Assembly (NCBI RefSeq): GCF_000266905.1
Contig: NC_018027.1
Location: 4,278,001-4,342,000, forward strand
DNA from: Mycolicibacterium chubuense NBB4
GTDB taxonomy: Bacteria; Actinomycetota; Actinomycetes; Mycobacteriales; Mycobacteriaceae
Direction: 5' to 3'
Length of the DNA stretch: 64,000 nt
The translations under genes were made by a program, and so were the position numbers. Every line of letters begins with the position of its first letter. Positions within the stretch are counted from its first letter, which is position 1. Positions 43,868 to 51,828 of the stretch are shown here, piece by piece. Below the pieces are notes generated by a model. That model was not told where the DNA came from, did no database searches, and worked only from the letters and a program-made list of their open reading frames with translations.

Positions 43868-44868
43868 ACCCGACGCGCCCCGGCCCGGAGGCGTTTCGGG
43901 CGTACGACAGCGCGGTGGCCCGCGATGACGCCGGCGCGGCCACGGCGCTGGTGGAGCGGTTGCTCGACGACGGCGTCGACGCCGTCTCGATACTCACCGA
44001 CGTGATCGCCGCCGCCCAGCGGGACAACGGCACCCGGTGGCAGCGGGGCGAGTGGACGGTGGCGCGAGAGCACGCCGCCACCGCGATCGCCGTCTCCGCC
44101 ACGAAGGCGGTGACGCGGTACGTGCGCCGCACTCCCCCGACCCGGGGGCGGGTGCTCGTCGCCTGCGCCGAACGCGAATGGCACGCCCTGCCCGCGATGA
44201 TCATCGACTGCGCGCTGCGCACCGACGGGTGGGACAGCATCCTGATGGGCGCGGCGACCTCGCCGGTGCGGCTGAACCAGTACCTGCAGGACTACGGACC
44301 CGAAGCGGTCGCGGTGAGCTGTTCGGTCCTGGGTTCGCTGGCCGCCACCCGCCGGTTCATCGAGGCCAGCACGGCCGCCGGGGTGCCGATCGTCGTCGGC
44401 GGACCCGCCTTCGGGGCCGATGACGTGCGGGCCAAAGCGCTGGGTGCGACCGGCTGGGCCGCCGACGCCGACGGGGCGGTCACCGCGATCGCACGCCTGC
44501 CCGCTGTGGTGCCACCCGCGACACCGCTGCCGGCGGCCGCCGCGGCAGAGCAGGGCGACCTCGAACACGATCACCGCCGTATCGTCGCCGCGCTGCGCTC
44601 CAGCTGGTCGGTCACCTCCGGATCCGCGCCCCCACCGGACATCGCCGACGACGTGTTCAACCAACTGCTGCATGCCATTTCGGCGGTGCTGCTGACCGGC
44701 GACAGCCGACCGGTCCCCGAGACAGCCGCCTGGATCGCCGACCTGATGATCACCAGGGGAAGGACCATCGCGGTGGTCCACGAGTTGGCCGATCGCGCCG
44801 CCGCCGCGCTCAGCGACCATCCGCTGGCGCGCGACATCGTGGAAACCCACTTCGCCGACGGCCTCTGA
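43855..44868 (+). CDS. Cobalamin-binding regulator with CarH-type light-sensing signature
   Basis: A 337-aa protein. Residues 12-95 form a helical cap with W62, E72 and H73 spaced as the Wx9EH motif of B12 photoreceptors. Residues 98-215 are a Rossmann B12-binding domain with E108-W-H110 (lower-ligand His), SVL at 157-159 and GG at 182-183. Residues 230-337 are an extra helical domain I do not recognise. There is no MerR helix-turn-helix, unlike CarH or LitR. Its ATG lies inside the end of the phosphatase gene, so the two are co-translated and probably act together. Confidence 0.82.
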   Translation: MRSLNPTRPGPEAFRAYDSAVARDDAGAATALVERLLDDGVDAVSILTDVIAAAQRDNGTRWQRGEWTVAREHAATAIAVSATKAVTRYVRRTPPTRGRVLVACAEREWHALPAMIIDCALRTDGWDSILMGAATSPVRLNQYLQDYGPEAVAVSCSVLGSLAATRRFIEASTAAGVPIVVGGPAFGADDVRAKALGATGWAADADGAVTAIARLPAVVPPATPLPAAAAAEQGDLEHDHRRIVAALRSSWSVTSGSAPPPDIADDVFNQLLHAISAVLLTGDSRPVPETAAWIADLMITRGRTIAVVHELADRAAAALSDHPLARDIVETHFADGL

Positions 44869-44994
44869 CGCGATTGATCGTCCTTCGAGGAATCGCTTCG
44901 GCACCTCCCGGCGTTGAACGAGTTGGTTCGCAGGCTCGTTGTCACTGCAGTGGCCTCCCCGCCATGTGGGCCACCGATGCAGGGAGTGATCGTC

Positions 44995-45315
44995 ATGAAC
45001 AAGTTCATCGCCGCCGGTCTGCTGCCCGTGGCGGCGCTGCTGGCACTTTCCGCCACGGCGCAGGCGGAGCCGTCGCCATCCGGGTCGTCGCAGGGCCCGT
45101 CGGCCACCGAGACCATCAACCAACTCAAATCTCAGGGCCTCGATGTGCGGGTCAACCGGATCGGCAGCGGCCCGATGGACAAGTGCACCGTCGCCAACAT
45201 CAGTCGCGCGGTGACACAGCCGCCCATCATCCCGGCCTTCGACTGGCACGACGTGAACGTGTTCACCCGCTACCCGCAGCCCGTGGTCACCGTCACGCTG
45301 AACTGCTCCAGGTGA
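44995..45315 (+). CDS. Small secreted protein
   Basis: A 106-aa protein with a Sec signal peptide ending ALSATAQA, then a mature domain of about 80 residues with two cysteines (in DKCTVAN and at the end, NCSR) likely to form a disulfide. AGGGAG stands 8 nt before the ATG at 44995. No catalytic motif is visible. Similar small exported proteins are common in mycobacteria. Confidence 0.8.
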   Translation: MNKFIAAGLLPVAALLALSATAQAEPSPSGSSQGPSATETINQLKSQGLDVRVNRIGSGPMDKCTVANISRAVTQPPIIPAFDWHDVNVFTRYPQPVVTVTLNCSR

Positions 45316-45459
45316 GCGACCGCCGGGCGGTGTGAGCAGGCCGCGCTGCGCGCTCAATGCCTTTGTGAGCGGACCGGTTTCGAATCGTGACCGGATGCAA
45401 AGGTCGCACCTACGTCGAGCACAGCCCGGACAGAACCGGCGCCCCTAACGTCGACGCTC

Positions 45460-45478
45460 GTGTGGCGAGAGGCCACAC
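45460..45478 (+). other. 5'-leader hairpin before the small secreted protein gene
   Basis: GTGTGGC (45460-45466) pairs with GCCACAC (45472-45478) around a 5-nt loop, ending 27 nt before the ATG. A TAACGT box is at 45446-45451. Confidence 0.4.
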
Positions 45479-45505
45479 ACCTGTGACGACGAATGGAGCG
45501 ACATC

Positions 45506-45796
45506 ATGAAGTTCACCCGCACGCTGGGCGCCTCGGTGATTGCCGGAGGCATTGCACTCGCGGGTCTTTCCGCCGGCCTGGGCACCGCGAACGCCCAGCC
45601 CGGTCCGCACTGCGGGCAGCCGAACACGCCTGCCTGCCAGCCTGCTCCACGGTCCGACTGGCAGCACCGTGACATCGACCAGGGCCGTCGCGACCATCAG
45701 CCGTTCATGTACAACGGCCAGCAGGTCCACCCGCTGCCCGCCGGCAATGGCGACGGGTGGGGCTTCTGGTTCCTCGGCCGGTGGATCCGCCTCTAG
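45506..45796 (+). CDS. Small secreted Pro/Gln-rich protein
   Basis: A 96-aa protein with a Sec signal peptide ending GLGTANA, followed by a 66-residue mature part starting QPGPHCGQ, with two cysteines (CGQPNTPAC) and a Trp-rich C-terminus (GWGFWFLGRWIRL). GGAG lies 7 nt before the ATG. The IS110 element is inserted right at its stop codon, but the reading frame appears intact. Confidence 0.78.
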   Translation: MKFTRTLGASVIAGGIALAGLSAGLGTANAQPGPHCGQPNTPACQPAPRSDWQHRDIDQGRRDHQPFMYNGQQVHPLPAGNGDGWGFWFLGRWIRL

Positions 45797-47172
45797 ATAC
45801 CCCAGGTGCGTAGTAGATCAAGCGGCTGCGGTTTGTCGGTGCGCCCAGGCCTTGTGTTCCTCGTAGCGTGTGTGGTGGCGGAGGCAGCCGTGGAGGACGC
45901 CGACGAGCCGGTTCCCGAGTGCGCGTAGCGCTTGATGGTGGGTGTCGCCGGCTGCGCGGTGCTCGTCGTAGTAGGTCCGCGCACCGGGGCTTCGAAGCAG
46001 CGCGCAGAATGCCCATTGATCAATGGCGTCGTAGAGGCGTTTGTTGCGGACGTGGCGGGCCAGCACGGCACGTTTTCGACCCGACGCGATGGTCAACGGT
46101 GATGTTCCGGCGTAGTTCTTGCGACACTTGGCCGTGGTGAACCGGTTCGGGTCGTCCCCGAACTCACCGAGCACCCGGGCGCCGAGCACGACACCAAGTC
46201 CTGGCAGGGAGCGGTAGATGTCGGCGTCCGGGTGTGTCTCAAAATGGTCGGCCAGCGCGGTTTCCAGGTCGGCGATCTGGGTGTTCAACGCCGCGATGAC
46301 ATGCACCGCCGCGGTTGTGGTGGCCCCAAACGCAGCCGCGACCGCGGGGGGTGCGGTGAGGTGCTTGCGCCGCAACACGGCTTGGATCTCGGCGGCGCGT
46401 GCCTCGATGTTGCGTTGCCGCCCAGCGGCTTTGAGTGCCGATCCGATCTTGGCCAGGCTCAGTTGGGCACCTTGTTCAGGTGTCGGTGCACGTCCCAGGA
46501 TGGCCAGTGCGTCGCCGTCGGTGAGCGCATCGAAGGCCTCTAATGCGGCGGGGTAGTACTCCCGCAGCGCGCTGCGCAGCATGTTGGCATGCCGGGTGCG
46601 CGCCCAGATCAAACTCTGATGCGAGCGGGCCAGCACCTTGATCGCCTCAGCATCGGGGCTGTCGCCGGCGATCTGACGGTGGTTGTGCCGGTCGGTGCGG
46701 ACCAGATCGGCCAAGAGCTTGGCATCAGCGGCATCGGACTTCGCCCCCGCCACGTGATGTCGATCACGGTAGCGAGCGGCTGCCATCGGGTTGATCGCCC
46801 ACACCTGATAGCCGGCCGCGGCCAACGCTGAGACCCACAGGCCGCGATCGGTTTCGATGCCGACCAGCACCTGGTCGGGTTGGTCGGCGTGGACGGCGAT
46901 CAGCTCGTGCAGGGCCCGGATACCGGAGAGGCCCTCGGGTAATCGCCGCGCCGCCAGCCGTTGGCCAGCCTCGTCCATCAGATACACGTCGTGATGGTCT
47001 TCGGCCCAGTCGTCGCCGACGAAGATCATCAGTGCCCACCTCCCTGCAGTCGTCGTTGACTCACATCAAGCCCGAGGGCACCCCGCGGCGACCTAATGGA
47101 TCAGTGCTCGCGTCGGCACGACACCCCATCAGCGCTATAAGCGACCTCACCGAACCGGCCGGGGCACGATCT
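45795..47172 (-). mobile_element. IS110-family insertion sequence (approximate ends)
   Basis: The element contains an intact IS110 transposase with a short downstream flank and about 140 nt of noncoding sequence upstream. Both proposed junctions lie in a TCTAGA sequence (45792-45797 and 47170-47175), consistent with recombination at a CT core, and the outward ends share AGAT followed by CCCC. The ends are inferred, not proven. Confidence 0.55.
45818..47029 (-). CDS. IS110-family transposase
   Basis: A 403-aa DEDD-type recombinase. The RuvC-like catalytic residues fit D6, E59, D99 and D102 (VGDDW, VGIET, KSDAADA), and the C-terminal Tnp20 domain has [17 protein letters not shown] and [10 protein letters not shown] with the conserved Ser. 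No frameshift is seen, so it may be active. AGGGAGG precedes the ATG. The family uses a structured bridge RNA from its noncoding end to choose target and donor sites. Confidence 0.93.
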   Translation of the reverse strand: MIFVGDDWAEDHHDVYLMDEAGQRLAARRLPEGLSGIRALHELIAVHADQPDQVLVGIETDRGLWVSALAAAGYQVWAINPMAAARYRDRHHVAGAKSDAADAKLLADLVRTDRHNHRQIAGDSPDAEAIKVLARSHQSLIWARTRHANMLRSALREYYPAALEAFDALTDGDALAILGRAPTPEQGAQLSLAKIGSALKAAGRQRNIEARAAEIQAVLRRKHLTAPPAVAAAFGATTTAAVHVIAALNTQIADLETALADHFETHPDADIYRSLPGLGVVLGARVLGEFGDDPNRFTTAKCRKNYAGTSPLTIASGRKRAVLARHVRNKRLYDAIDQWAFCALLRSPGARTYYDEHRAAGDTHHQALRALGNRLVGVLHGCLRHHTRYEEHKAWAHRQTAAA

Positions 47173-47406
47173 AGAGCTAGGAGTCGAACGGCACTCCAGG
47201 CGCACACAGTGCTCACCGACCAGCGGCTCGATGATCAGCGTCGCCGCACCGGATCGCAATCCATTCAAGGCTCGCCGATCAACTCCCATTAGGCGTTCTC
47301 CCGGCGGTGTGGACGGGCGTGGGACCGCGTTCGTCCACACCGCCGCCCAAACTCCTCGCGCGCGCCTCACGCAAAAGTCTCGACCATCACTTTAGCCTTG
47401 GTGGCC
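47030..47406. other. Noncoding region upstream of the IS110 transposase
   Basis: The first 140 nt belong to the proposed IS left end and may encode a bridge RNA. Beyond 47172 is chromosomal sequence with a GGAGT/ACTCC dyad near 47180-47198 and a strong hairpin at 47302-47345. No gene was found. Confidence 0.5.
47302..47345. terminator. 14-bp hairpin between IS element and Cys-rich gene
   Basis: Perfect 14-nt arms (47302-47315 and 47332-47345) enclose a 16-nt loop. It resembles the other terminator-like hairpins in this window and may have ended the small secreted protein transcript before the IS inserted. Confidence 0.5.
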
Positions 47407-47655
47407 GTGACCACACTGCTCGAGCCGTCGTTGGCGGAACTGGACTTCGAGCCCGACATCCTGTGCACCTGCCGCAGATTCTGCGGCCCTCTCGCGCATC
47501 CGGCGCAGTGGTGGGTCACGCTGTCGTGCGGATGTCCCTACCCGATGTGCCAGCGCGCGCTGCGCATCGCCAACGTGCGCCTCAAAGTCCGGCCGTTGAC
47601 GTGCCGGCATTGCGAGACCGACCAGATAGCCATCCGGTCCGTCGTGCGCATCTAG
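47407..47655 (+). CDS. Small cysteine-rich putative zinc-binding protein
   Basis: An 82-aa protein with eight cysteines arranged CxCxxxC (20,22,26), CxCx4C (41,43,48) and CxxC (66,69), consistent with one or two zinc sites. GTG at 47407 follows a TAGCCT box by 8 nt; GTG 47401 or TTG 47398 are alternatives. It ends overlapping the convergent UPF0016 gene by 4 nt. Function unknown. Confidence 0.65.
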   Translation: MTTLLEPSLAELDFEPDILCTCRRFCGPLAHPAQWWVTLSCGCPYPMCQRALRIANVRLKVRPLTCRHCETDQIAIRSVVRI

Positions 47656-48416
47656 CGGCCCGCGTCGGTCGGACGCGCCGAGTCTTCTTCGCGCGCAGGG
47701 CTTTTCATTTCCAGCACCTCGGCCTCCGGCGCCTCGTCGGACCTCATCACCGCCGGACGCATCCGCTCGGGCAGCATGCGCAGGATCACTGCGATCAGCC
47801 CCACGATCGCGAAGGCAGCGGCGCCGAGGACCACAGCGGGCGCGCCGGGGAACACGTTCTCCAGCAACAGATACGCACCGAACAGCAGGAACAGCGCCGC
47901 CGCCGCGAGCTGGATGAACCGCTCCGGCAGATGCTTGCCCGCCACCGCACCGACGATGATCGCGAGGCCGTCAGCGGCGACCATGCCCAGCGTCGAGCCG
48001 ATCCAGACACCCAGCCAGTTGTGATCGGCGGCGAGCGTGATCGTGGCGAGCATCGTCTTGTCGCCGAGCTCGGCCAGGATGAACGCCGATGTCACGACGA
48101 AGAACGCGGGCGCGGTCGCCTTGTCCGCCCGGGAGGCCTCCTCGTCGGACAGCGAGTCGCCCCGCAGGGTCCACAACCCGAAGAAGACGAACATCGCGCC
48201 GGCCAACACCCCGAGCAGGTGGGTGGGCAGCGCGGCGCCGAGGTAATGACCGATGGCCACGGACAACACATGCACCGCCGTGGTGGCCGCGGCGATGGCG
48301 GTCAGCACCACCCACCACCGGTAGCGCAGCGCGAACATCATGGCGACGAGCTGGGTCTTGTCGCCGAGCTCGGCGACGAAGATGACGGCGAAGCTCAACA
48401 GCAGTGCGGCTGACAC
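47652..48416 (-). CDS. UPF0016/GDT1-family membrane protein, probable Mn2+ exporter
   Basis: A 254-aa protein with six or seven helices and the two family signatures AELGDKTQ (about 14-21) and AELGDKTM (about 108-115), which form the cation site. Bacterial members export Mn2+. GTG at 48416 has GAGGAG upstream. A yybP-ykoY manganese riboswitch lies in its leader, which strongly supports the manganese role. Confidence 0.9.
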   Translation of the reverse strand: MSAALLLSFAVIFVAELGDKTQLVAMMFALRYRWWVVLTAIAAATTAVHVLSVAIGHYLGAALPTHLLGVLAGAMFVFFGLWTLRGDSLSDEEASRADKATAPAFFVVTSAFILAELGDKTMLATITLAADHNWLGVWIGSTLGMVAADGLAIIVGAVAGKHLPERFIQLAAAALFLLFGAYLLLENVFPGAPAVVLGAAAFAIVGLIAVILRMLPERMRPAVMRSDEAPEAEVLEMKSPAREEDSARPTDAGR

Positions 48417-48494
48417 CCACAACTCCTCGGTCCTGTGATCGCCGCTCGGAGTCCGGGAACACGCCTCCGGCCGGCAACCAAATCGGTTGGTACA

Positions 48495-48606
48495 GCCGAA
48501 GGTCTCGCCCACCGGCACAGCGCCGGTCCGGATGACCGGGCTCCTGCGGTTTCCCGCCGGCAGCCAGCATGTCGACCATCCGATTGGGGGGCTACTCCCC
48601 TTCGTT
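48495..48606 (-). ncRNA. yybP-ykoY manganese riboswitch
   Basis: On the minus strand the leader has the hallmark GGGGAGTAGC (48591-48600) and GGGCGAGACC, closed by a P1 stem of CGAAGG (48599-48604) with CCTTCG (48497-48502), and an internal CCGGC/GCCGG stem. This class binds Mn2+ and turns on exporter genes. The expression platform is in the 78 nt before the GTG. Confidence 0.85.
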
Positions 48607-48844
48607 GCAGTCAGGTTACCCATACCTTCATCGAGAGCGCAACCCGGCCGAATCGAAAATGGCTCTGCGGCAATAAGTTTGACTGTGCTGCCAATCGATT
48701 TCGGGAGCCCTCACAATATGATGGCGGAGCCGGAACTCGAGCTTCCGGGCGGCGACTGCACTGTCCTCACCTCCGGCGGGTTTCACCGATCGCGATTGTG
48801 GAGAACCTCGTGCTGACCACATCGACGAGCTTGGAGGTGCCGCC

Positions 48845-49000
48845 GTGGAACGGAACAACAACCCGCCGCCCACGCCCGAAGACGCCACGAAGGCGACCGA
48901 GGAACAGCGCGAGTTGCAGGACAAGCTCGAGCACCAGAACGAGGACCCCGAGGCTCCGGCGGCCACCCAGTCCTACCGCCAGATTCCCGACGAGTCCTGA
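48845..49000 (+). CDS. 51-aa charged small protein
   Basis: A short frame starting with GTG 6 nt after a perfect GGAGGT. The product begins VERNNNPPPTPEDATKATE and ends YRQIPDES; it is hydrophilic, acidic and probably disordered with one helix (EEQRELQDKLEHQN). No function is known. The strong ribosome site, codon use like neighbouring genes and lack of a competing gene support it. Confidence 0.65.
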   Translation: MERNNNPPPTPEDATKATEEQRELQDKLEHQNEDPEAPAATQSYRQIPDES

Positions 49001-49098
49001 GTCGGACACCCGGCGGGAGTGGATTTCGCGCAAAGACGAGACCCCGGCCGACGACCGGCGTAGCGTGACGCCTCAGCAAACGCTCGGGAGGGGGTCTG

Positions 49099-49398
49099 AT
49101 GCGCGCCACGATCATCATGACGGCCGTCCTCGCCGGGTCGGTCCTCGCCACTGTGTGGGCGGCTCCGGCCTTCGCCGACGACACCGACGACGTGTTCATC
49201 GACGCGCTCGACTCAGAAGGCATCCCGTTCTCGACCACGGAAAACGCCATCACCCTTGCCGACGCGGTGTGCGATTACGTGGCCGCCGGACAAGCCCGCG
49301 ACCAAGTCGCCGTGGAGATCATGGGGCCGGCCAACTGGACGGCCGAGCAGAGCGGGTTGTTCGTCGGCGCAGCAACCCGGTCGTACTGCCCGTCCTAG
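49099..49398 (+). CDS. DUF732-family secreted protein
   Basis: A 99-aa protein with a Sec signal peptide ending AAPAFA and a mature helical DUF732 domain (FIDALDSEGIPFSTTENAITLADAVCDYVAAG) with two cysteines (residues 58 and 97) likely to pair. GGGAGG precedes the ATG. DUF732 proteins are frequent exported proteins of mycobacteria with unknown role. Confidence 0.88.
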   Translation: MRATIIMTAVLAGSVLATVWAAPAFADDTDDVFIDALDSEGIPFSTTENAITLADAVCDYVAAGQARDQVAVEIMGPANWTAEQSGLFVGAATRSYCPS

Positions 49399-49405
49399 GA
49401 CGCCG

Positions 49406-50749
49406 TCAGAGCCCCTTGGGGACGTCACCGCCGGTGGCCGCCGACGCCGTGAGCAGCCGGTCGCGGAGGCTGTCGTAGATCGGCGGCGAACCCGTGAGGA
49501 ATGCGGCGAGGACCGCCGCGGCGGTGGCCGCGAGCATCGGCACCGCCACCGAAGTGGTGGCGGTCATCTCGATGACGATGGTCATCCCGGTCAGCGGGGC
49601 GCGCACCGTCGCACCGAAGAACGCGGCCATGCCGACGACGGCCATCGGCACCGCCAGGTCGGCGACATCGCCCTGCCACGCGGCGTCGAAGCCCCCGGCG
49701 AACAGGACTCCCCACAGCGCGCCCACGGCCAGCAGCGGCGCGAACAGTCCTCCCGGCACCGCCGCGGAGTACGAAAGCGGACCCGACACGAACCGCAGCG
49801 CGAGATAGCCGACGACCACCGGGAGGACGACGCTGTGTCCGCCGATGAGCATCTGGGTCAGGGTGTCGCCGTCACCGACAGTCAGCGGATCGACGTAGAG
49901 GGCCAATCCGACGATGCCGCCGATGACGGCCGCTTTCGTCACCGTCGACACCCGGGGCAGCGCGGCGACGTGATCGAGGAACCAGAGCACGACCCGGTTG
50001 TAGAAGGCGCCCAGAAGCCCTGTCAGAAGGCCGAAGACGACGAAGAGCGGAAGCCACGCGAGATCGGGAGCCGCGACGGGTTCGACGGCGAAGGCGGCAT
50101 GGTTGCCGAGGATGAGCCGGGAACAGCCGACGGCGGCGGCGGAGGCGAACAGGGTCGCCAGAACGGTCTGCAATCGGAAGGAGCGCGTCACCTCCTCTGC
50201 GGTGAACAGCGTGCCCGCGAGCGGCGCATTGAAGGCGACGGCCAGACCCGCCCCGCCCAGCGCGCTCTGCATCATCCTGACGTCCGTGTCGGGCAGCCGG
50301 GCGCGTCGCGCAGCCTCGGCACCCACGGCGGCGCCCATGTGCACCGTCGGCCCTTCGCGGCCGAGCACGAGCCCCGAGCCGATCGCCAGGACGCCACCGA
50401 CGAACTTGGCGACCAGCAGGCGAAGCAGCGGCGGCTCGGCGATCCCCCGGAACACGGCCTCGACATGCTGGATTCCGCTGCCGGCGGCCAGCGGCTCCCA
50501 CCGCACGATCAGCGCGGCGAGCATCGCGGCGGCCGCCGCAGCGGCGATCGGGATCAGCCACCCCGGCCCCGGCAATCGATGTGCCCACTCGGCGATGTCG
50601 ACGCGCAGAGCCTCGGCCTGTTGCAGGCACCACCGGAACGCACCGCCGACGAACCCGATCACCGCGCCCGCGAACACCGCGGTCAAACAGACGAGAACCG
50701 TTCCGCGCACGGCTGCCGCCGAGTCGTCGGAACCAGGAAATGCCGTCAT
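49406..50749 (-). CDS. CLC-family chloride channel/antiporter
   Basis: A 447-aa multi-pass protein with the CLC selectivity motifs GSGIQH, GREGPTVHMG (gating Glu) and GGLFAPLLAVG. An Glu pair in LFTAEEV aligns with the internal proton glutamate of H+/Cl- exchangers, so an antiporter rather than channel is favoured. The ATG at 50749 starts the hydrophobic core; an upstream in-frame start is less likely. It converges with the DUF732 gene. Confidence 0.88.
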   Translation of the reverse strand: MTAFPGSDDSAAAVRGTVLVCLTAVFAGAVIGFVGGAFRWCLQQAEALRVDIAEWAHRLPGPGWLIPIAAAAAAAMLAALIVRWEPLAAGSGIQHVEAVFRGIAEPPLLRLLVAKFVGGVLAIGSGLVLGREGPTVHMGAAVGAEAARRARLPDTDVRMMQSALGGAGLAVAFNAPLAGTLFTAEEVTRSFRLQTVLATLFASAAAVGCSRLILGNHAAFAVEPVAAPDLAWLPLFVVFGLLTGLLGAFYNRVVLWFLDHVAALPRVSTVTKAAVIGGIVGLALYVDPLTVGDGDTLTQMLIGGHSVVLPVVVGYLALRFVSGPLSYSAAVPGGLFAPLLAVGALWGVLFAGGFDAAWQGDVADLAVPMAVVGMAAFFGATVRAPLTGMTIVIEMTATTSVAVPMLAATAAAVLAAFLTGSPPIYDSLRDRLLTASAATGGDVPKGL

Positions 50750-50872
50750 CGCTCCCCGCGAATCATGAGCCGTATCGCGACGTCGCTGTCCGGCCGGGCC
50801 TACAGTTTCGCAGATCGGCATCGTGTGGTGCAGCCTCGGCAGCTGCGCCGGTCAGATGGGAGCGTCGTACCC

Positions 50873-51649
50873 GTGAGCAACCCTTCTTCTGGACCCGCGC
50901 CCGACTACCCGCAGGCGGCAGCGGCACGGGGCCGCGTCGAGCCCGCCCCGCGGCGAGTTCGGGGCTTCCTCGACGGAGACCTGGTCTTCGACACCACATC
51001 GGCACGCTACGTCTGGGAGATTCCGTATTACCCGCAGTACTACATCCCGCTGCGCGACGTTGGCGAAGGACTCCTTCGCGACGAGAACCACCCTCAGCGC
51101 GTGCAATTCGGCGCGTCGCGCAGGTTCGCGGTGGTCGCGGGCTCTCGAGCGATCGAGGGGGCGGCGCGGGTCTTCGACGACGGCGTGGCAGCGGGATTGG
51201 TCCGGTTCGAGTGGGACGCGCTCACCTGGTTCGAAGAGGATGAGCCGATCTACGGTCATCCGCGCAACCCGTACGCCCGCGTGGACGCGCTGCGCTCGCA
51301 TCGACATGTCACCGTTGCGCTCGACGGCGTCATGCTCGCCGACACCCGAAGTCCCGTACTGCTTTTCGAGACCGGACTGCCCACTCGGTACTACATCGAC
51401 CGCACCGACGTCGCGTTCCTCCATCTCGAGCCGTCCGCGACCCGGACGCTGTGCCCCTACAAGGGCGTCACCTCGGCCTACTGGTCGGTGCGAGGTGCCC
51501 GCGGCGTGCAGGCCGACCTGGCGTGGACATACAACACACCTCTGCCGGCCGTCGCGCCGATCGCGAACATGGTCGCCTTCTACAACGAGAAGGTCGACAT
51601 CACCGTCGACGGCATCGAACTCGACCGTCCGCGAACCCATTTCAGCTGA
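50873..51649 (+). CDS. DUF427 domain protein
   Basis: A 258-aa protein with two DUF427-type modules (about 20-115 and 130-235); the second ends TRTLCPYKGVTSAYWSV...VAPIANMVAFYNEKVDITVDG. The GTG at 50873 begins the family region. The fold binds small ligands in distant relatives, but function is unknown. It has GGGAG about 12 nt upstream. Confidence 0.8.
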   Translation: MSNPSSGPAPDYPQAAAARGRVEPAPRRVRGFLDGDLVFDTTSARYVWEIPYYPQYYIPLRDVGEGLLRDENHPQRVQFGASRRFAVVAGSRAIEGAARVFDDGVAAGLVRFEWDALTWFEEDEPIYGHPRNPYARVDALRSHRHVTVALDGVMLADTRSPVLLFETGLPTRYYIDRTDVAFLHLEPSATRTLCPYKGVTSAYWSVRGARGVQADLAWTYNTPLPAVAPIANMVAFYNEKVDITVDGIELDRPRTHFS

Positions 51650-51828
51650 CTGATCCGACCTCACCGGTCCGTTGACACACCGGGGCCGAAGGTCGCCCGT
51701 CCGAAGTCCCTTCGGCCCTATTACAGCCGAGCGACGCCGCAGATCATCAACTTCGTCGGTGGAGGGGTCGCCGGGGCGTGTCCCCGGCGTCCGACGCAAT
51801 GGCGTTGGACGGATCCGGAAGGGCGCAG

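Noticed and set aside
47160..47215. tRNA-like 3' end (GTTCGACTCC on the minus strand)
   Set aside because: The loop is 8 nt instead of 7, and no acceptor stem, D-arm or anticodon arm can be drawn.
49256..50872. Long frame extending upstream of the DUF427 gene
   Set aside because: The first 540 codons are antisense to the CLC antiporter gene; homology begins only at the GTG at 50873.
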